Positions 26,026 to 35,466 of a stretch of DNA of 42,667 nt are shown here, in pieces (within the stretch, counting starts at the first letter, position 1; every line of letters begins with the position of its first letter). A model generated the notes under the pieces. It made no database searches. It was not told the DNA's origin and saw nothing but the letters and a program-made list of their open reading frames with translations. The translations under genes and the position numbers were made by a program. Source of the DNA: Ferrovibrio sp. (lineage in GTDB: Bacteria; Pseudomonadota; Alphaproteobacteria; Ferrovibrionales; Ferrovibrionaceae). The stretch is taken from contig NZ_JANLJJ010000042.1 in assembly GCF_029255545.1 (NCBI RefSeq), forward strand, positions 14,913 through 57,579, given 5' to 3'.

Positions 26026-27174
26026 ATGACCGAATACGGCATCCCGCGCAGCATCTACACCGAAGACCACCAGATGTTCCGCGAGGCGGCGCGCAAGTTC
26101 TTCGAGCGCGAAGTCGTGCCTCACCATGCCAAATGGGAAGAAGACGGCCTCGTGCCGCGCGAGGTGTGGCGCAAGGCCGGCGAGAACGGTTTCCTCTGCG
26201 CCACCATGCCGGAGCAGTATGGCGGCTCGAGCGTCGACCGCCTTTATTCGGCCATCCTGATGGAAGAGCAGGCCTATACCGGCTGCACCGGCCCGGGCTT
26301 CTCGCTGCATTCCGACATCGTCGCGCCCTACATCCTCGCCTATGGCTCGGAAGAGCAGAAAAAGAAATGGCTGCCCAAAATGGCCTCCGGCGAGGTGATC
26401 GGCGCCATTGCCATGACCGAGCCGAGCGGCGGCTCCGACCTGCAGGCGGTGAAGACCACCGCCATCAAGGACGGCAACGAATACGTCATCAACGGCCAGA
26501 AGACCTTCATCACCAATGGCCAGAATGCCGACCTGGTGATCGTGGTGACCAAGACCGACCCCAAGCAGGGCGCCAAGGGCACCAGTTTGTTCCTGGTCGA
26601 GGCTGGCCGCGAGGGCTTCACCAAGGGCCGCAATCTCGAAAAGCTCGGCATGAAGGCGCAGGACACCTCCGAGCTGTTCTTCGCCGATGTGCGCGTACCG
26701 CCCGAGAACATGCTGGGCGGCGAAGGCCAGGGCTTCTTCTACCTGATGCAGGAACTGGCCTGGGAACGCCTGCAGATCGCGATCATGGCCGTGGCCGGCT
26801 GCGAGGCCGCGCTGAAATGGACGGTGGACTACACCCGCGAACGCAAGGCCTTCGGCAAAAGCGTGCTGGATTTCCAGAACACCAAATTCGAGCTGGCCGA
26901 GATGAAGACCGAGACGCAGATCGCCCGGGTCTTCGTCGACAAATGCATCGAGATGGTGGCCCAGCACAAGCTGGACGTCGCCACCGCCGCGATGGCGAAA
27001 TACTGGTGCAGCGACCTGCAGTGCAAGATCCTCGATCGCTGCCTGCAGCTGTTCGGCGGCTATGGTTTCATGTGGGAATATCCGATCACCCGTGCCTATG
27101 CCGATGCCCGCGTCCAGCGCATCTATGGCGGCACCAACGAGATCATGAAGGAACTGATCAGCCGCACCCTGTAA
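26026..27174 (+). CDS. Acyl-CoA dehydrogenase, long-chain (LCAD-like) type
   Basis: This 382-residue enzyme oxidises acyl-CoA to trans-2-enoyl-CoA using FAD. Blocks include [50 protein letters not shown] and [12 protein letters not shown]. The C-terminal motif reads [12 protein letters not shown]: the Glu used as base by MCAD is Gly here. Instead [12 protein letters not shown] carries a Glu (about residue 247) at the place used by long-chain and isovaleryl-CoA dehydrogenases, so a long-chain or branched substrate is likely. ATG 26026 is preferred over an in-frame ATG at 25996, which lies in the hairpin; GGAGAGG precedes it. It differs clearly from the 597-residue enzyme upstream, giving the operon two substrate ranges. 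Confidence 0.92.
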   Translation: MTEYGIPRSIYTEDHQMFREAARKFFEREVVPHHAKWEEDGLVPREVWRKAGENGFLCATMPEQYGGSSVDRLYSAILMEEQAYTGCTGPGFSLHSDIVAPYILAYGSEEQKKKWLPKMASGEVIGAIAMTEPSGGSDLQAVKTTAIKDGNEYVINGQKTFITNGQNADLVIVVTKTDPKQGAKGTSLFLVEAGREGFTKGRNLEKLGMKAQDTSELFFADVRVPPENMLGGEGQGFFYLMQELAWERLQIAIMAVAGCEAALKWTVDYTRERKAFGKSVLDFQNTKFELAEMKTETQIARVFVDKCIEMVAQHKLDVATAAMAKYWCSDLQCKILDRCLQLFGGYGFMWEYPITRAYADARVQRIYGGTNEIMKELISRTL

Positions 27175-27217
27175 ATCCGGGACCCGGCGCAACCGCGCTA
27201 CACTAGGGAGAGAAAAA

Positions 27218-28426
27218 ATGACCGAAGCCTTCGTTTACGACGCCGTGCGCACGCCGCGCGGCAAGGGCCGTTCCAGCGGCGCCCTGCATGAAGTCACCCC
27301 GATGCGCCTGGCCACCACCGTGCTGGAAGCGGTGCGCGACCGCAACGAGCTGGATACCAGCCTGGTCGATGACGTGGTGCTGGGCTGCGTGGCGCCGGTA
27401 GGCGAGCAGGGTGCCGATATCGCCCGCGTCGCGGTGATCCAGGCGAATTACGCCGAGACCGTTGCCGGCGTGCAGATCAACCGCTTCTGCGCCTCGGGGC
27501 TGGAGGCCTGCAACATGGCCGCGGCCAAGGTGCTGTCCGGCCAGGCAGAGATGGCGATCGGCGGCGGCGTCGAGAGCATGAGCCGCATCCCGATGGGCTC
27601 CGACGGCGGCGCCTGGGCGACCGACCCGGCGGTAGCGATGCCGACCTATTTCGTGCCGCAGGGCATCTCGGCCGACCTGATCGCCACCAAATACGGCATG
27701 AGCCGCGCCGACGTGGACTCGTATGCGGTGGAAAGCCAGAAGCGCGCCAAGCGCTCCTGGGATGAAGGCCGCTTCAAGAAATCGATCATCCCGGTCAAGG
27801 ATATCAACGGCCTGACCGTGCTGGATCGCGACGAGCATCTGCGGCCGGAAACTACCATGCAGAGCCTGGCCGCCCTAGAGCCCTCGTTCGGCGTGATGGG
27901 TGAGCAGTTCGGTTTCGACTCGGTTGCGATGCAGCGTTATCCCGATGTGGAGCGGATCGAGCATATGCACCATGCCGGCAATTCCTCCGGCATCGTCGAC
28001 GGCGCCGCCGCCGTGCTGATCGGCAATGCCGAAGGCGGCCGCAAGGCCGGCCTGAAGCCGCGCGCCCGCATTCGCGCCTTCACCTCGGTCGGCTCGGAAC
28101 CCACCATCATGCTGACCGGCCCCAGCTTCGCCGCCGAGAAGGCGCTGAAGCTGGCCGGCATGAAGCCCTCCGATATCGACCTTTATGAACTGAACGAGGC
28201 TTTTGCCTCGGTGGTGCTGCGCTTCATGCAGGTACTGAACGTGCCGCATGACAAGATCAACGTGAATGGCGGCGCCATCGCAATGGGCCATCCGCTGGGC
28301 GCCACCGGGGCGATGATCCTGGGCACCATGGTCGATGAGCTGGAGCGCAGCGACAAGAACACCGCGCTGGTCACGCTCTGCGTCGGCGCCGGCATGGGCA
28401 TCGCCACCATCATCGAACGCGTCTGA
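27218..28426 (+). CDS. Acetyl-CoA C-acyltransferase (second thiolase)
   Basis: The 402-residue thiolase has the nucleophilic Cys in [15 protein letters not shown], the catalytic His in [17 protein letters not shown], and the second Cys in [14 protein letters not shown]. It is more diverged from the first thiolase of the operon (CASG rather than CGSS at the active site) than a recent duplicate would be, so the two probably have different chain-length ranges. AGGGAGAG precedes the ATG. Only 34 bases separate it from the following hydratase-dehydrogenase gene, the partner expected for a FadA/FadI-type subunit. The two would form a trifunctional complex in the cytoplasm. Confidence 0.94.
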   Translation: MTEAFVYDAVRTPRGKGRSSGALHEVTPMRLATTVLEAVRDRNELDTSLVDDVVLGCVAPVGEQGADIARVAVIQANYAETVAGVQINRFCASGLEACNMAAAKVLSGQAEMAIGGGVESMSRIPMGSDGGAWATDPAVAMPTYFVPQGISADLIATKYGMSRADVDSYAVESQKRAKRSWDEGRFKKSIIPVKDINGLTVLDRDEHLRPETTMQSLAALEPSFGVMGEQFGFDSVAMQRYPDVERIEHMHHAGNSSGIVDGAAAVLIGNAEGGRKAGLKPRARIRAFTSVGSEPTIMLTGPSFAAEKALKLAGMKPSDIDLYELNEAFASVVLRFMQVLNVPHDKINVNGGAIAMGHPLGATGAMILGTMVDELERSDKNTALVTLCVGAGMGIATIIERV

Positions 28427-28460
28427 TCGCGGCCATAACAAAAGATTCAAGGGTAGGACA

Positions 28461-30590
28461 ATGATCGACTACAGCATCGACGGCGACGGCATCGCCGCCA
28501 TCGTCTGGAACATGGCCGACCGGCCGATGAACGTGATGAACGGCGACAGCCTCGCCGCCTTCCGCGAGGCCGTCTACAAGGCCATCCAGGACAAGGCCGT
28601 GAAAGGCGTGATCGTCACCTCGGCGAAGAACGACTTCGTCGCCGGCGCCGACCTGGTGAACCTGCTGAAGGAAAGCCTGGACGCCGCCAAGGCCCTGCAG
28701 AACTCCTTCGCCCTGCAGAAGCTGTTCCGCGACATCGAAAAGGCCGGCAAGCCTTTCGTGGCCGCCATCAACGGCACGGCTTTGGGCGGCGGTTATGAAA
28801 TCTGCCTCGCCTGCCATCGCCGCATCGCCGCCGACAATCCCAAGGCTTTGATCGGCCTGCCGGAAGCCAGCATCGGCCTGCTGCCCGGTGCCGGCGGCAC
28901 CCAGCGGCTGCCGCGCATGATCGGCGTGTCCAAGGCCCTGCCGATGATCCTGGAAAGCAAGAAGGTCGATCCCAAGGCCGCGCTGGCCCTTGGCATGGTC
29001 GACGAGCTGGTGGCGCCAGGTGAGCTGCTGATCCGCGCCAAGGCCTGGCTGCTCAATGAGGGCCAGACCGGCCATGTGAAGCCCTGGGACCAGAAAGGCT
29101 TCCGCGTGCCGGAAGCCGCCAACACGCCGAAGGGCGCGCAGGTCTTCACTGCCGGCAACGGCATGCTGCGCGCCAAGACCATGGGCAACTACCCGAACGC
29201 GCAATACATCATGTCCTGCGTCTACGAGGGCATGCTGGTCGATATTGATACCGGCCTGAAGATCGAAAGCCGCTATTTCGTCGCCTGCACCCAGTCGAAG
29301 GAAGCGCGCAACATGATCCGCTCGCTGTTCTTCTCAATCGGCGAAGCCAACAAGCTGGCCAACCGCCCCAAGAACGTGCCGACCCAGGCCTACACAAAGG
29401 TGGGCGTCCTGGGCGCCGGCATGATGGGCGCCGGCATTGCCTATGCAGCGTCGTCTGCCGGGCTGAATGTCGTGCTGCTGGACTCCACCCAGGAAGCCGC
29501 CGAGAAAGGCAAGGCCTATACCGCCGGCCTGCTCGACAAGCGGGTGAAGGCGAAGAAGACCAGCGAAGCCGACAAGGAAAAGCAGCTGGGCCTGATCAAG
29601 GCCACGACGTCTTACGACGACCTCAAGGGCTGCGACCTAGTGATCGAGGCCGTGTTCGAGGATCGCGCCATCAAGGCCGAGGTGACGAAGAAGGCCGAGG
29701 CTCAGCTGGAGCCGACCGCCATCTTTGCCTCCAACACCTCGACCCTGCCGATTACCGGCCTGGCCGAAGCCAGCAGCCGCCCGGCCAATTTCATCGGCCT
29801 GCATTTCTTCTCGCCCGTCGACAAGATGCCGCTGGTGGAGATCATCCGCGGCAAGCAGACCTCGGATGAGACGCTGGCGCGGGCCATGGACTTCGTGAAG
29901 AAGATACGCAAGACGCCGATCGTGGTGAACGACTCACGCGGTTTCTATACCAGCCGCGTCTTCGCGACCTACGTGACCGAAGGCCTGACCATGCTGGCCG
30001 AGGGCGTGGCCCCGGCAGTGATCGAGAATGCCGGCAAGATGGCCGGCATGCCGGTCGGTCCGCTGGCGCTGGCCGATGAAGTGTCGCTGGAGCTGATGCA
30101 CCGCGTGCGCAGCCAGACCAGGAAGGACCTGGGTGACGCCTACAAATCGGATGGTTCAGAGCCGGTGCTCCAGGCCATGGTCGAAAAGCTGGGTCGCATC
30201 GGCAAGAAGGCCGGCAAGGGCTTCTATGACTATCCGGCCGACGGCAGGAAGAAGCTGTGGGCTGATCTGGGCAAACATTTCCCGGTCAAGGCCGAACAGC
30301 CCGACGTGCAGGACGTGATCAAGCGGCTGGTCTACATCCAGTCGGTCGAAACCGCCCGTTGCCTGGAGGAAAAGGTGATCATCGACGTGCGCGATGCCGA
30401 TGTCGGCTCGATCATGGGCTGGGGCTTTCCGCCCTTCCGGGGCGGCACGGTCAGCAACATCGACAGCGTGGGCGTGAAGCCCTTCGTGGCCGAATGCGAC
30501 CAGCTGGCGCAGAAATTCGGTGCCCGCTTCACGCCACCCAGGCTGCTGCGCGACATGGCCGATCAGGGCAAAAGCTTCTACGCCGCCTGA
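28461..30590 (+). CDS. Enoyl-CoA hydratase/3-hydroxyacyl-CoA dehydrogenase (FadB/FadJ-type)
   Basis: The 709-residue protein has the crotonase domain first: [15 protein letters not shown] and [20 protein letters not shown] carry both catalytic glutamates (about residues 110-150). The NAD-binding dehydrogenase follows from about residue 313 ([18 protein letters not shown]), with the active-site region [16 protein letters not shown] and two C-terminal helical domains. This is the FadB/FadJ order and size, opposite to the 21822 protein. The true start is ATG 28461; the frame is open upstream only because it reads through the thiolase gene in another frame. It ends the operon and is followed 22 bases later by a strong terminator. 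Confidence 0.95.
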   Translation: MIDYSIDGDGIAAIVWNMADRPMNVMNGDSLAAFREAVYKAIQDKAVKGVIVTSAKNDFVAGADLVNLLKESLDAAKALQNSFALQKLFRDIEKAGKPFVAAINGTALGGGYEICLACHRRIAADNPKALIGLPEASIGLLPGAGGTQRLPRMIGVSKALPMILESKKVDPKAALALGMVDELVAPGELLIRAKAWLLNEGQTGHVKPWDQKGFRVPEAANTPKGAQVFTAGNGMLRAKTMGNYPNAQYIMSCVYEGMLVDIDTGLKIESRYFVACTQSKEARNMIRSLFFSIGEANKLANRPKNVPTQAYTKVGVLGAGMMGAGIAYAASSAGLNVVLLDSTQEAAEKGKAYTAGLLDKRVKAKKTSEADKEKQLGLIKATTSYDDLKGCDLVIEAVFEDRAIKAEVTKKAEAQLEPTAIFASNTSTLPITGLAEASSRPANFIGLHFFSPVDKMPLVEIIRGKQTSDETLARAMDFVKKIRKTPIVVNDSRGFYTSRVFATYVTEGLTMLAEGVAPAVIENAGKMAGMPVGPLALADEVSLELMHRVRSQTRKDLGDAYKSDGSEPVLQAMVEKLGRIGKKAGKGFYDYPADGRKKLWADLGKHFPVKAEQPDVQDVIKRLVYIQSVETARCLEEKVIIDVRDADVGSIMGWGFPPFRGGTVSNIDSVGVKPFVAECDQLAQKFGARFTPPRLLRDMADQGKSFYAA

Positions 30591-30612
30591 TTACAAACCT
30601 GCATGCGATGTC

Positions 30613-30640
30613 AAAGGGCCGGGGTTTCCCGGCCCTTTTT
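30613..30640 (+). terminator. Strong intrinsic terminator of the beta-oxidation operon
   Basis: AAAGGGCCGGG (30613-30623) pairs perfectly with CCCGGCCCTTT (30628-30638) across a GTTT loop, and five Ts run to 30640. It marks the end of the operon and insulates the TRAP genes downstream. Confidence 0.93.
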
Positions 30641-30704
30641 CGTTGTCTGCCACCGCATATTGCGCTGCAAAATTGGTTCAGATTGGTAGCATCACATTGT
30701 GGCA

Positions 30705-30733
30705 TTGACCCATTACACGTCGCGACCTAGGCT
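30705..30733 (+). promoter_or_regulatory. Candidate sigma-70-type promoter of the TRAP operon
   Basis: TTGACC (30705-30710) matches the -35 consensus at five of six positions; 17 bases later TAGGCT (30728-30733) matches the -10 at three of six. It lies between the upstream terminator and the long 5' leader of the TRAP genes, where a promoter is needed. A weak -10 is common in alphaproteobacterial promoters. Confidence 0.4.
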
Positions 30734-30776
30734 GACCTAAATAAAGAAGACGTTGCCTCCCATCGTACCGAATTTG

Positions 30777-30826
30777 CCGCCGCCTGCCTGAGCCGGTCAG
30801 CCGACCGACAGGCAGGATAACGGCGG
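30777..30826 (+). promoter_or_regulatory. Long stem-loop in the leader of the TRAP operon
   Basis: Three nested inverted repeats are seen: CCGCCG/CGGCGG (30777-30782 with 30821-30826), CCTGCCTG/CAGGCAGG (30783-30790 with 30809-30816) and CGGTC/GACCG (30794-30798 with 30803-30807) around an AGCC loop. No T-run follows. It stands 35 bases before the ribosome-binding site, so it could be a leader structure or, as DNA, an operator. I do not recognise a known riboswitch. Confidence 0.55.
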
Positions 30827-30871
30827 TGCGATTGTCGCGTGAAAAGATCGACAACGAATGGGAGGAACGAT

Positions 30872-32023
30872 ATGACCAATCAAACCCTTAGCAATCCCGA
30901 AACCGGCGCGGCCAAGTCCACGCGCCGCAAATTCCTCAAGGCCGGCGGTATCGCTGCCGGCGCAGCCGTCGGCACCATCGCCATGCCGAATGTGTCACGG
31001 GCCCAGACCGTGACCCTGAAGATGCAGACGTCCTGGACCGCATCCGACATCTTCCAGGAGATGGCGGCCGATTACTGCACCCGCGTGAACGAGATGGCTG
31101 GCGGCCGCCTGAAGGTCGATCTGCTGGTCGGCGGCGCGGTGGTGCATCCCTTCAGCGTGCAGGATGCCGTGCATACCGGCGTGCTGGATTCGGCGCATAC
31201 CGTGCCCGTCTACTGGTACGGCAAGCACAAGGCAGCATCGCTGTTCGGCTCCGGCCCGGTTTTCGGCTTCAATGCCGAGCAGGGGCTGGGCTGGATCTAT
31301 CGCGGCGGCGGCAAGGAGCTGTTCAATGAGCTGCTGACCGACATCCTCAAGCTCAACATCGTCAGCTTCTTCGCCACGCCGATGCCGACCCAGCCGCTTG
31401 GCTGGTTCAAGAAGCCGGTCAAGAGCATGGCCGACATGAAAGGCCTGAAATACCGCACGGTGGGCCTGGCGGCTGACCTGATGCAAGCCATGGGCCTGGC
31501 CGTCGCGCAGTTGCCCGGTGGCGAAATCGTGCCCGCCATGGAACGCGGCGTGATCGACGCGTTCGAGTTCAACAACCCGACCTCCGATCGTCGCTTCGGC
31601 GCCCAGAACGTGGCGAAAAACTACATGCTCGGCAGCTATCACCAGGCGACCGAGTATTTCGAGATCATGTTCAACAAACAGAAGTTTGCCGGCCTGCCGA
31701 AAGAGCATCAGGCAATCCTGCAATACGCCGCCGAGGCCGCATCCTCGGCGAATTACTGGAAGGCCATGGATCAATACTCCAGGGACCTGCAGGAACTGAA
31801 GGACAAGGACAAGGTCAACGTCATCCGCACGCCGAAGGATGTGTTCGAGGCGCAGATCAAGGCCTGGGACGGCCTGATCGAGGCTCTGGGCAAGGATGCC
31901 TACATGAAGAAGGTGATGGAGTCACAGAAGGCCTGGGTCAAGCGGGTGGTCTATTACGAAACCCTGAACTCGGCCGATTACGTCACCGCCTACGAGCATC
32001 ATTTCGGCAAGATGCAGGGCTGA
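30872..32023 (+). CDS. TRAP transporter substrate-binding protein (DctP family, TakP-like), Tat-exported
   Basis: The 383-residue protein binds a small carboxylate in the periplasm and delivers it to the TRAP permease. The leader carries a twin-arginine motif (STRRKFLK, Arg 18-19), a hydrophobic Ala/Gly stretch, and a likely cut after SRA (about residue 44). The mature part (TLKMQTSWTASDIFQEMA, MAGGRLKVDLL, MKGLKYRTVGLAADLMQAMG, LPGGEIVPAMERGVIDAFEF) follows the DctP fold; the FEFNNPTSDRR region and overall length resemble the 2-oxo-acid and mannitol/chloroaromatic branch such as TakP. GGAGG precedes ATG 30872. The two permease genes follow. The ligand is not decided by sequence; the amidase and aldolase downstream suggest a carboxylic or hydroxy acid. 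Confidence 0.93.
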   Translation: MTNQTLSNPETGAAKSTRRKFLKAGGIAAGAAVGTIAMPNVSRAQTVTLKMQTSWTASDIFQEMAADYCTRVNEMAGGRLKVDLLVGGAVVHPFSVQDAVHTGVLDSAHTVPVYWYGKHKAASLFGSGPVFGFNAEQGLGWIYRGGGKELFNELLTDILKLNIVSFFATPMPTQPLGWFKKPVKSMADMKGLKYRTVGLAADLMQAMGLAVAQLPGGEIVPAMERGVIDAFEFNNPTSDRRFGAQNVAKNYMLGSYHQATEYFEIMFNKQKFAGLPKEHQAILQYAAEAASSANYWKAMDQYSRDLQELKDKDKVNVIRTPKDVFEAQIKAWDGLIEALGKDAYMKKVMESQKAWVKRVVYYETLNSADYVTAYEHHFGKMQG

Positions 32024-32032
32024 CCGGAAAAG

Positions 32033-32086
32033 TCCGGCCCGAGCCGGATTTCTATCCCGTGGGCGGCGCCGCAAGACGCCGCCCAC
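32033..32086 (+). other. Double hairpin between the TRAP binding-protein and permease genes
   Basis: A small stem TCCGGC/GCCGGA (32033-32038 with 32043-32048, followed by TTTCT) and a strong 10-bp stem GTGGGCGGCG/CGCCGCCCAC (32059-32068 with 32077-32086) fill the 102-base gap. Neither has a full T-run. Such structures often stabilise the upstream message or cause partial termination, giving more binding protein than permease. Confidence 0.65.
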
Positions 32087-32125
32087 TTCTCACTGCAAGT
32101 AGACGCTGCCTTCGGGTGACTGATA

Positions 32126-32734
32126 ATGACACGCATGCTGCTCTTCATCGACTTGCTCAGTTCCTGGGTCGGAAAATGCTTCGGCTGGCTGATCCTCGTG
32201 CTGACATTCGGCGTCAGCTATGAGGTTTTCATGCGCTACCTGCTGGGCGCGCCGACCACCTGGGCCTTCGATATCAGCTATATCACCTATGGTGCGCTGT
32301 TCCTGATGGCCGGCGCCTACACCCTATCGCGCAATGGCCACGTGCGCGCCGACGTGATCTACCGCCTGTGGCCGCCACGGGTGCAGGCCATTGTCGACCT
32401 CATCCTCTACATCATCTTCTTTTTTCCCGCCGTGATCGCCTTCATCTGGGCGGGCTGGAACTTCGCCAGGATGTCATGGATGTTCAAGGAGCTGAGCATC
32501 TTCAGCCCGGCCGGCATCCCAGTCTTTCCGCTGAAAGGCCTGATCCCGCTTACCGGCGTTCTGCTGTTTCTGCAGGGGATCGCCGACATCATCCGCTGCA
32601 TCGTCTGCATCCGCGACGGCGCCTGGCCGCAACGCCTGCATGACGTGGAGGAAATGGAGACGGCGATCCTCGCCGAGCAGCAATACCAGAAAGAACATGC
32701 CGGCGAAAACGCCGCCTCGGGCAAGGGGGCCTGA
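32126..32734 (+). CDS. TRAP transporter small permease subunit (DctQ family)
   Basis: The 202-residue protein has four hydrophobic segments, as expected for DctQ: about residues 15-35 (GWLILVLTFGVSYEVFM), 48-68, 88-112 (VDLILYIIFFFPAVIAFIW) and 133-155. The motif FMRYLLGAPTTWAFDISYI is the classic DctQ pattern after helix 1, and HVRADVIY the loop before helix 3. The 40-residue C-terminal tail is charged and cytoplasmic. It would sit beside the large subunit in the inner membrane and is required for import by tripartite transporters. It is two bases from the large-subunit gene, implying coupled translation. No strong ribosome-binding site precedes ATG 32126. Confidence 0.93.
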   Translation: MTRMLLFIDLLSSWVGKCFGWLILVLTFGVSYEVFMRYLLGAPTTWAFDISYITYGALFLMAGAYTLSRNGHVRADVIYRLWPPRVQAIVDLILYIIFFFPAVIAFIWAGWNFARMSWMFKELSIFSPAGIPVFPLKGLIPLTGVLLFLQGIADIIRCIVCIRDGAWPQRLHDVEEMETAILAEQQYQKEHAGENAASGKGA

Positions 32735-32736
32735 CC

Positions 32737-34092
32737 ATGACCGACCCGCAGGTCGCTATTCTGATGCTTTCGCTGTTCATCGTCATCGTGATGCTCGGCT
32801 TCCCGATCGCATTCACGCTGATGGCGATGGGCGTGATGTTCGGCTACTACGCCTATGCCGGACCAACCCAGCTCGACAATATTTTCGACAACCGGGTTTT
32901 CAGCCTGTTGATCCAGAAAACCTTCGAAGTGACGTCAAGCGACGTGCTTACCGCCGTACCGTTATTCCTGTTCATGGGATACGTGGTCGAAAGATCGAAC
33001 ATTCTTGACCGCCTGTTCCATTCGGTGCAGGTGGCGATGCGCAACATTCCCGGAGCGCTGGCCGTCGCGACCCTGATCACCTGCGCCCTGTTCGCCACTG
33101 CCACCGGCATCGTTGGCGCCGTGGTGACGCTGATGGGCCTGCTCGCCTTCCCGGCCATGCTGAAGGCGCGCTACAACACCGGCCTGTCGGCCGGCGTGGT
33201 CTGCGCCGGCGGCACGCTGGGCATCCTGATCCCGCCCTCGATCCTGCTGATCGTCTACGCCGCCACCGCCGGCGTATCGGCGGTGAAACTCTATGCCGCC
33301 GCACTGTTCCCGGGCTTCATGCTGGCCGGTCTTTACATCGTCTACGTCATCGGCGTGGCCGTGGTGAAACCGGACTGGGCGCCGAAACTGCCCAAGGATC
33401 AGACCGATGTGCCGTTCAGCCGGGTGATCTGGGCGCTGCTGACCTCGTTCTTCCCGCTGGCGATTCTGATCCTTGCCGTGCTGGGCGCCATCCTGTTCGG
33501 CCTCGCCACGCCGTCAGAAGCCGCCGGCATCGGCGCCCTGGGCAGCCTGGTCCTGGCCGCGGCCTATCGCCAGCTCACCTTCGAGCGCGTGAAGGAAGCG
33601 GTTTTCCTCACCGCCCGCACCACGGCGATGGTCTGCTACCTGTTTATCGGATCATGGACATTCTCGTCGGTCTTCTCCTATCTGGGCGGTCATTCGGTGG
33701 TCGAGCATTTCATCCTTGGCCTTGACATGTCGCCAGTGGAATTCCTGATCCTGACCCAGGTCATCATCTTCCTGCTGGGCTGGCCGCTGGAATGGAGCGA
33801 GATCATCATCATCTTCGTGCCGATTTTCCTGCCGCTGCTGAAGACATTCGAGATCGATCCGATCTTCTTTGGCATCCTGGTGGCGCTGAACATCCAGACC
33901 TCGTTCAACACGCCGCCGATGGCGATGGCGGCCTATTACCTGAAAGGCGTCTCACCGCCACATGTGAAACTGACACAGATATTCGCCGGTGCCCTGCCCT
34001 TCGTGTTCATGGTCTTCCTGTCGATGGTCATCGTCTACATCTTCCCGGGCATCGTTCTGTGGCTGCCGGACTATCTCTACTCGCCGCGGTGA
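32737..34092 (+). CDS. TRAP transporter large permease subunit (DctM family)
   Basis: A 451-residue, very hydrophobic protein with about twelve membrane segments, the ion-coupled translocation subunit of the TRAP importer. DctM blocks seen are FIVIVMLGFPIAFTLMAMGV at the N-terminus, SDVLTAVPLFLFMGYVVE, AGVVCAGGTLGILIPPSI (residues about 152-169), ATPSEAAGIGALGSL, and the C-terminal NTPPMAMAAYYLKGV. Family length is usually 425-450. AAGGGGG serves as ribosome-binding site inside the end of the small-subunit gene. It is followed at ten bases by the amidase start, so the amidase belongs to the same transcript. Confidence 0.95.
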   Translation: MTDPQVAILMLSLFIVIVMLGFPIAFTLMAMGVMFGYYAYAGPTQLDNIFDNRVFSLLIQKTFEVTSSDVLTAVPLFLFMGYVVERSNILDRLFHSVQVAMRNIPGALAVATLITCALFATATGIVGAVVTLMGLLAFPAMLKARYNTGLSAGVVCAGGTLGILIPPSILLIVYAATAGVSAVKLYAAALFPGFMLAGLYIVYVIGVAVVKPDWAPKLPKDQTDVPFSRVIWALLTSFFPLAILILAVLGAILFGLATPSEAAGIGALGSLVLAAAYRQLTFERVKEAVFLTARTTAMVCYLFIGSWTFSSVFSYLGGHSVVEHFILGLDMSPVEFLILTQVIIFLLGWPLEWSEIIIIFVPIFLPLLKTFEIDPIFFGILVALNIQTSFNTPPMAMAAYYLKGVSPPHVKLTQIFAGALPFVFMVFLSMVIVYIFPGIVLWLPDYLYSPR

Positions 34093-34102
34093 AGGAGCCA
34101 CT

Positions 34103-35449
34103 TTGGATACAGTCATGAAAAGCGATGCCCTGGAATGGATCTCGGCGCGTGATGCGGCGGCGGCGATCGCCGATGGCCGCATCACCTCACGCGAGCTGAC
34201 CGAGGCCTGCCTGGCGAGTATCGAGCGGCAGGAAGATACCGTCGGCGCCTGGGCATTTCTCGACCGTGACCTGGCACTGCTGCAGGCCGACATGGCCGAT
34301 GACGCCCACCGCGCCGGCAGGCCGCATGGCCCGCTGCACGGCGTCCCGGTCGGGGTGAAGGATATTTTCGACACCCACGACATGCCGACCGGCGACGGCT
34401 CTCCGCTGCATGCCGGCCGCACGCCACGCCGCGATGCCGCCGCGGTGGCGTTGTTGCGCCAGGCTGGCGCCGTGATCCTCGGCAAGACGGTGACCACCGA
34501 ATTTGCCGTCTATCATCCCGGCAAAACCGCCAATCCACTTGACCCGGCCCGCACGCCCGGTGGCTCCTCCAGCGGTTCGGCTGCCGCCGTGGCCGCCGGC
34601 ATGGTGCCGCTGGCCATCGGCAGCCAGACCAACGGCTCGGTGATCCGCCCCGCGTCATTCTGCGGCGTGGTCGGCTACAAGCCCAGCTTCGGCCTGATCC
34701 CGCGCACCGGCGCGCTGCGCCTGTCACGCGCGCTCGACCATGTCGGGGTTTTTGCCCGTTCGGTCGAAGACGCGGCGCTGATCGCCGAATGCATGATCGG
34801 CTTTGATCCCGAGGATGCGGCGACGCGCCCGCAGCGCATGCCACTGCGTCAAACCGCGGTCAGCACCCCGCCGGTAACGCCCCGGCTGGCTTTTGTGCCC
34901 TCGCCGCTGTGGGACCAGGCCGGCGAGGATACCCACGCGGGATTTGCCGAACTGGTCGAGGCATTAGGCGAAACGATTGAGCGGTTCGACCTGCCGTCGG
35001 CCTTCGGCAATGCCATCGCCTGGCACAAGACGCTGATGGAAACCGATCTGGCCGTCAATCTCAGCCGCGAATACGAACAATCTCCCGAGCAGATCAGCCC
35101 CGTGCTGCGCGAGATGATCGCCCGCGGCCGCAGCGGCCATTCCAGTTTCGACTATGCCCGCGCCATCGAGGCGATTGAGGCCCTGAACGCCGCGCTGGAA
35201 GACGCCTTCTTCGCCTATGACGCCTTCGTCACGCCGGCCGCGCCGGGCGTTGCCCCGCTTGGCCTGCAGGCGACCGGCAGCCCTGCCTTCTGCACGTTAT
35301 GGACCTTCTGCGGCCTGCCGGCAGTCACCATCCCTCTGCTGCAGGGCGAGGGTGGCATGCCGATCGGCGTTCAGCTGGTCGGGCCACGCGGCAGCGACGC
35401 CAGGCTGCTGCGTACCGCCAACTGGCTGCAGAATTTCGACTTCACCTGA
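34103..35449 (+). CDS. Amidase (amidase-signature family)
   Basis: The 448-residue protein has the Ser-cisSer-Lys triad of amidase-signature enzymes: Lys in GVPVGVKDIFDT (about residue 80), the cis-Ser in PGGSSSGSAAAVA, and the nucleophile in SQTNGSVIRPASFCG (about 175-180). It would hydrolyse an amide to acid and ammonia in the cytoplasm; the signature family also includes urea-carboxylate and aryl-amide enzymes, so the substrate is open. The start is likely the TTG at 34103, because GAAGGAG (34091-34097) sits five bases before it and seventeen before the alternative ATG at 34115. The position inside the TRAP operon suggests that it acts on the imported compound or a derived amide. Confidence 0.9.
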   Translation: MDTVMKSDALEWISARDAAAAIADGRITSRELTEACLASIERQEDTVGAWAFLDRDLALLQADMADDAHRAGRPHGPLHGVPVGVKDIFDTHDMPTGDGSPLHAGRTPRRDAAAVALLRQAGAVILGKTVTTEFAVYHPGKTANPLDPARTPGGSSSGSAAAVAAGMVPLAIGSQTNGSVIRPASFCGVVGYKPSFGLIPRTGALRLSRALDHVGVFARSVEDAALIAECMIGFDPEDAATRPQRMPLRQTAVSTPPVTPRLAFVPSPLWDQAGEDTHAGFAELVEALGETIERFDLPSAFGNAIAWHKTLMETDLAVNLSREYEQSPEQISPVLREMIARGRSGHSSFDYARAIEAIEALNAALEDAFFAYDAFVTPAAPGVAPLGLQATGSPAFCTLWTFCGLPAVTIPLLQGEGGMPIGVQLVGPRGSDARLLRTANWLQNFDFT

Positions 35450-35466
35450 CCGGACGGGAGACCGCG

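Noticed and set aside
28335-28460. N-terminal extension of the FadJ-type protein
   Set aside because: The upstream in-frame bases overlap the thiolase gene in another frame; the family N-terminus begins at ATG 28461.
34103-35449. Amidase as the missing kynurenine formamidase
   Set aside because: It is an amidase-signature enzyme with a Ser-cisSer-Lys triad and lies in the TRAP operon, not with the tryptophan genes; bacterial KynB has a different fold.
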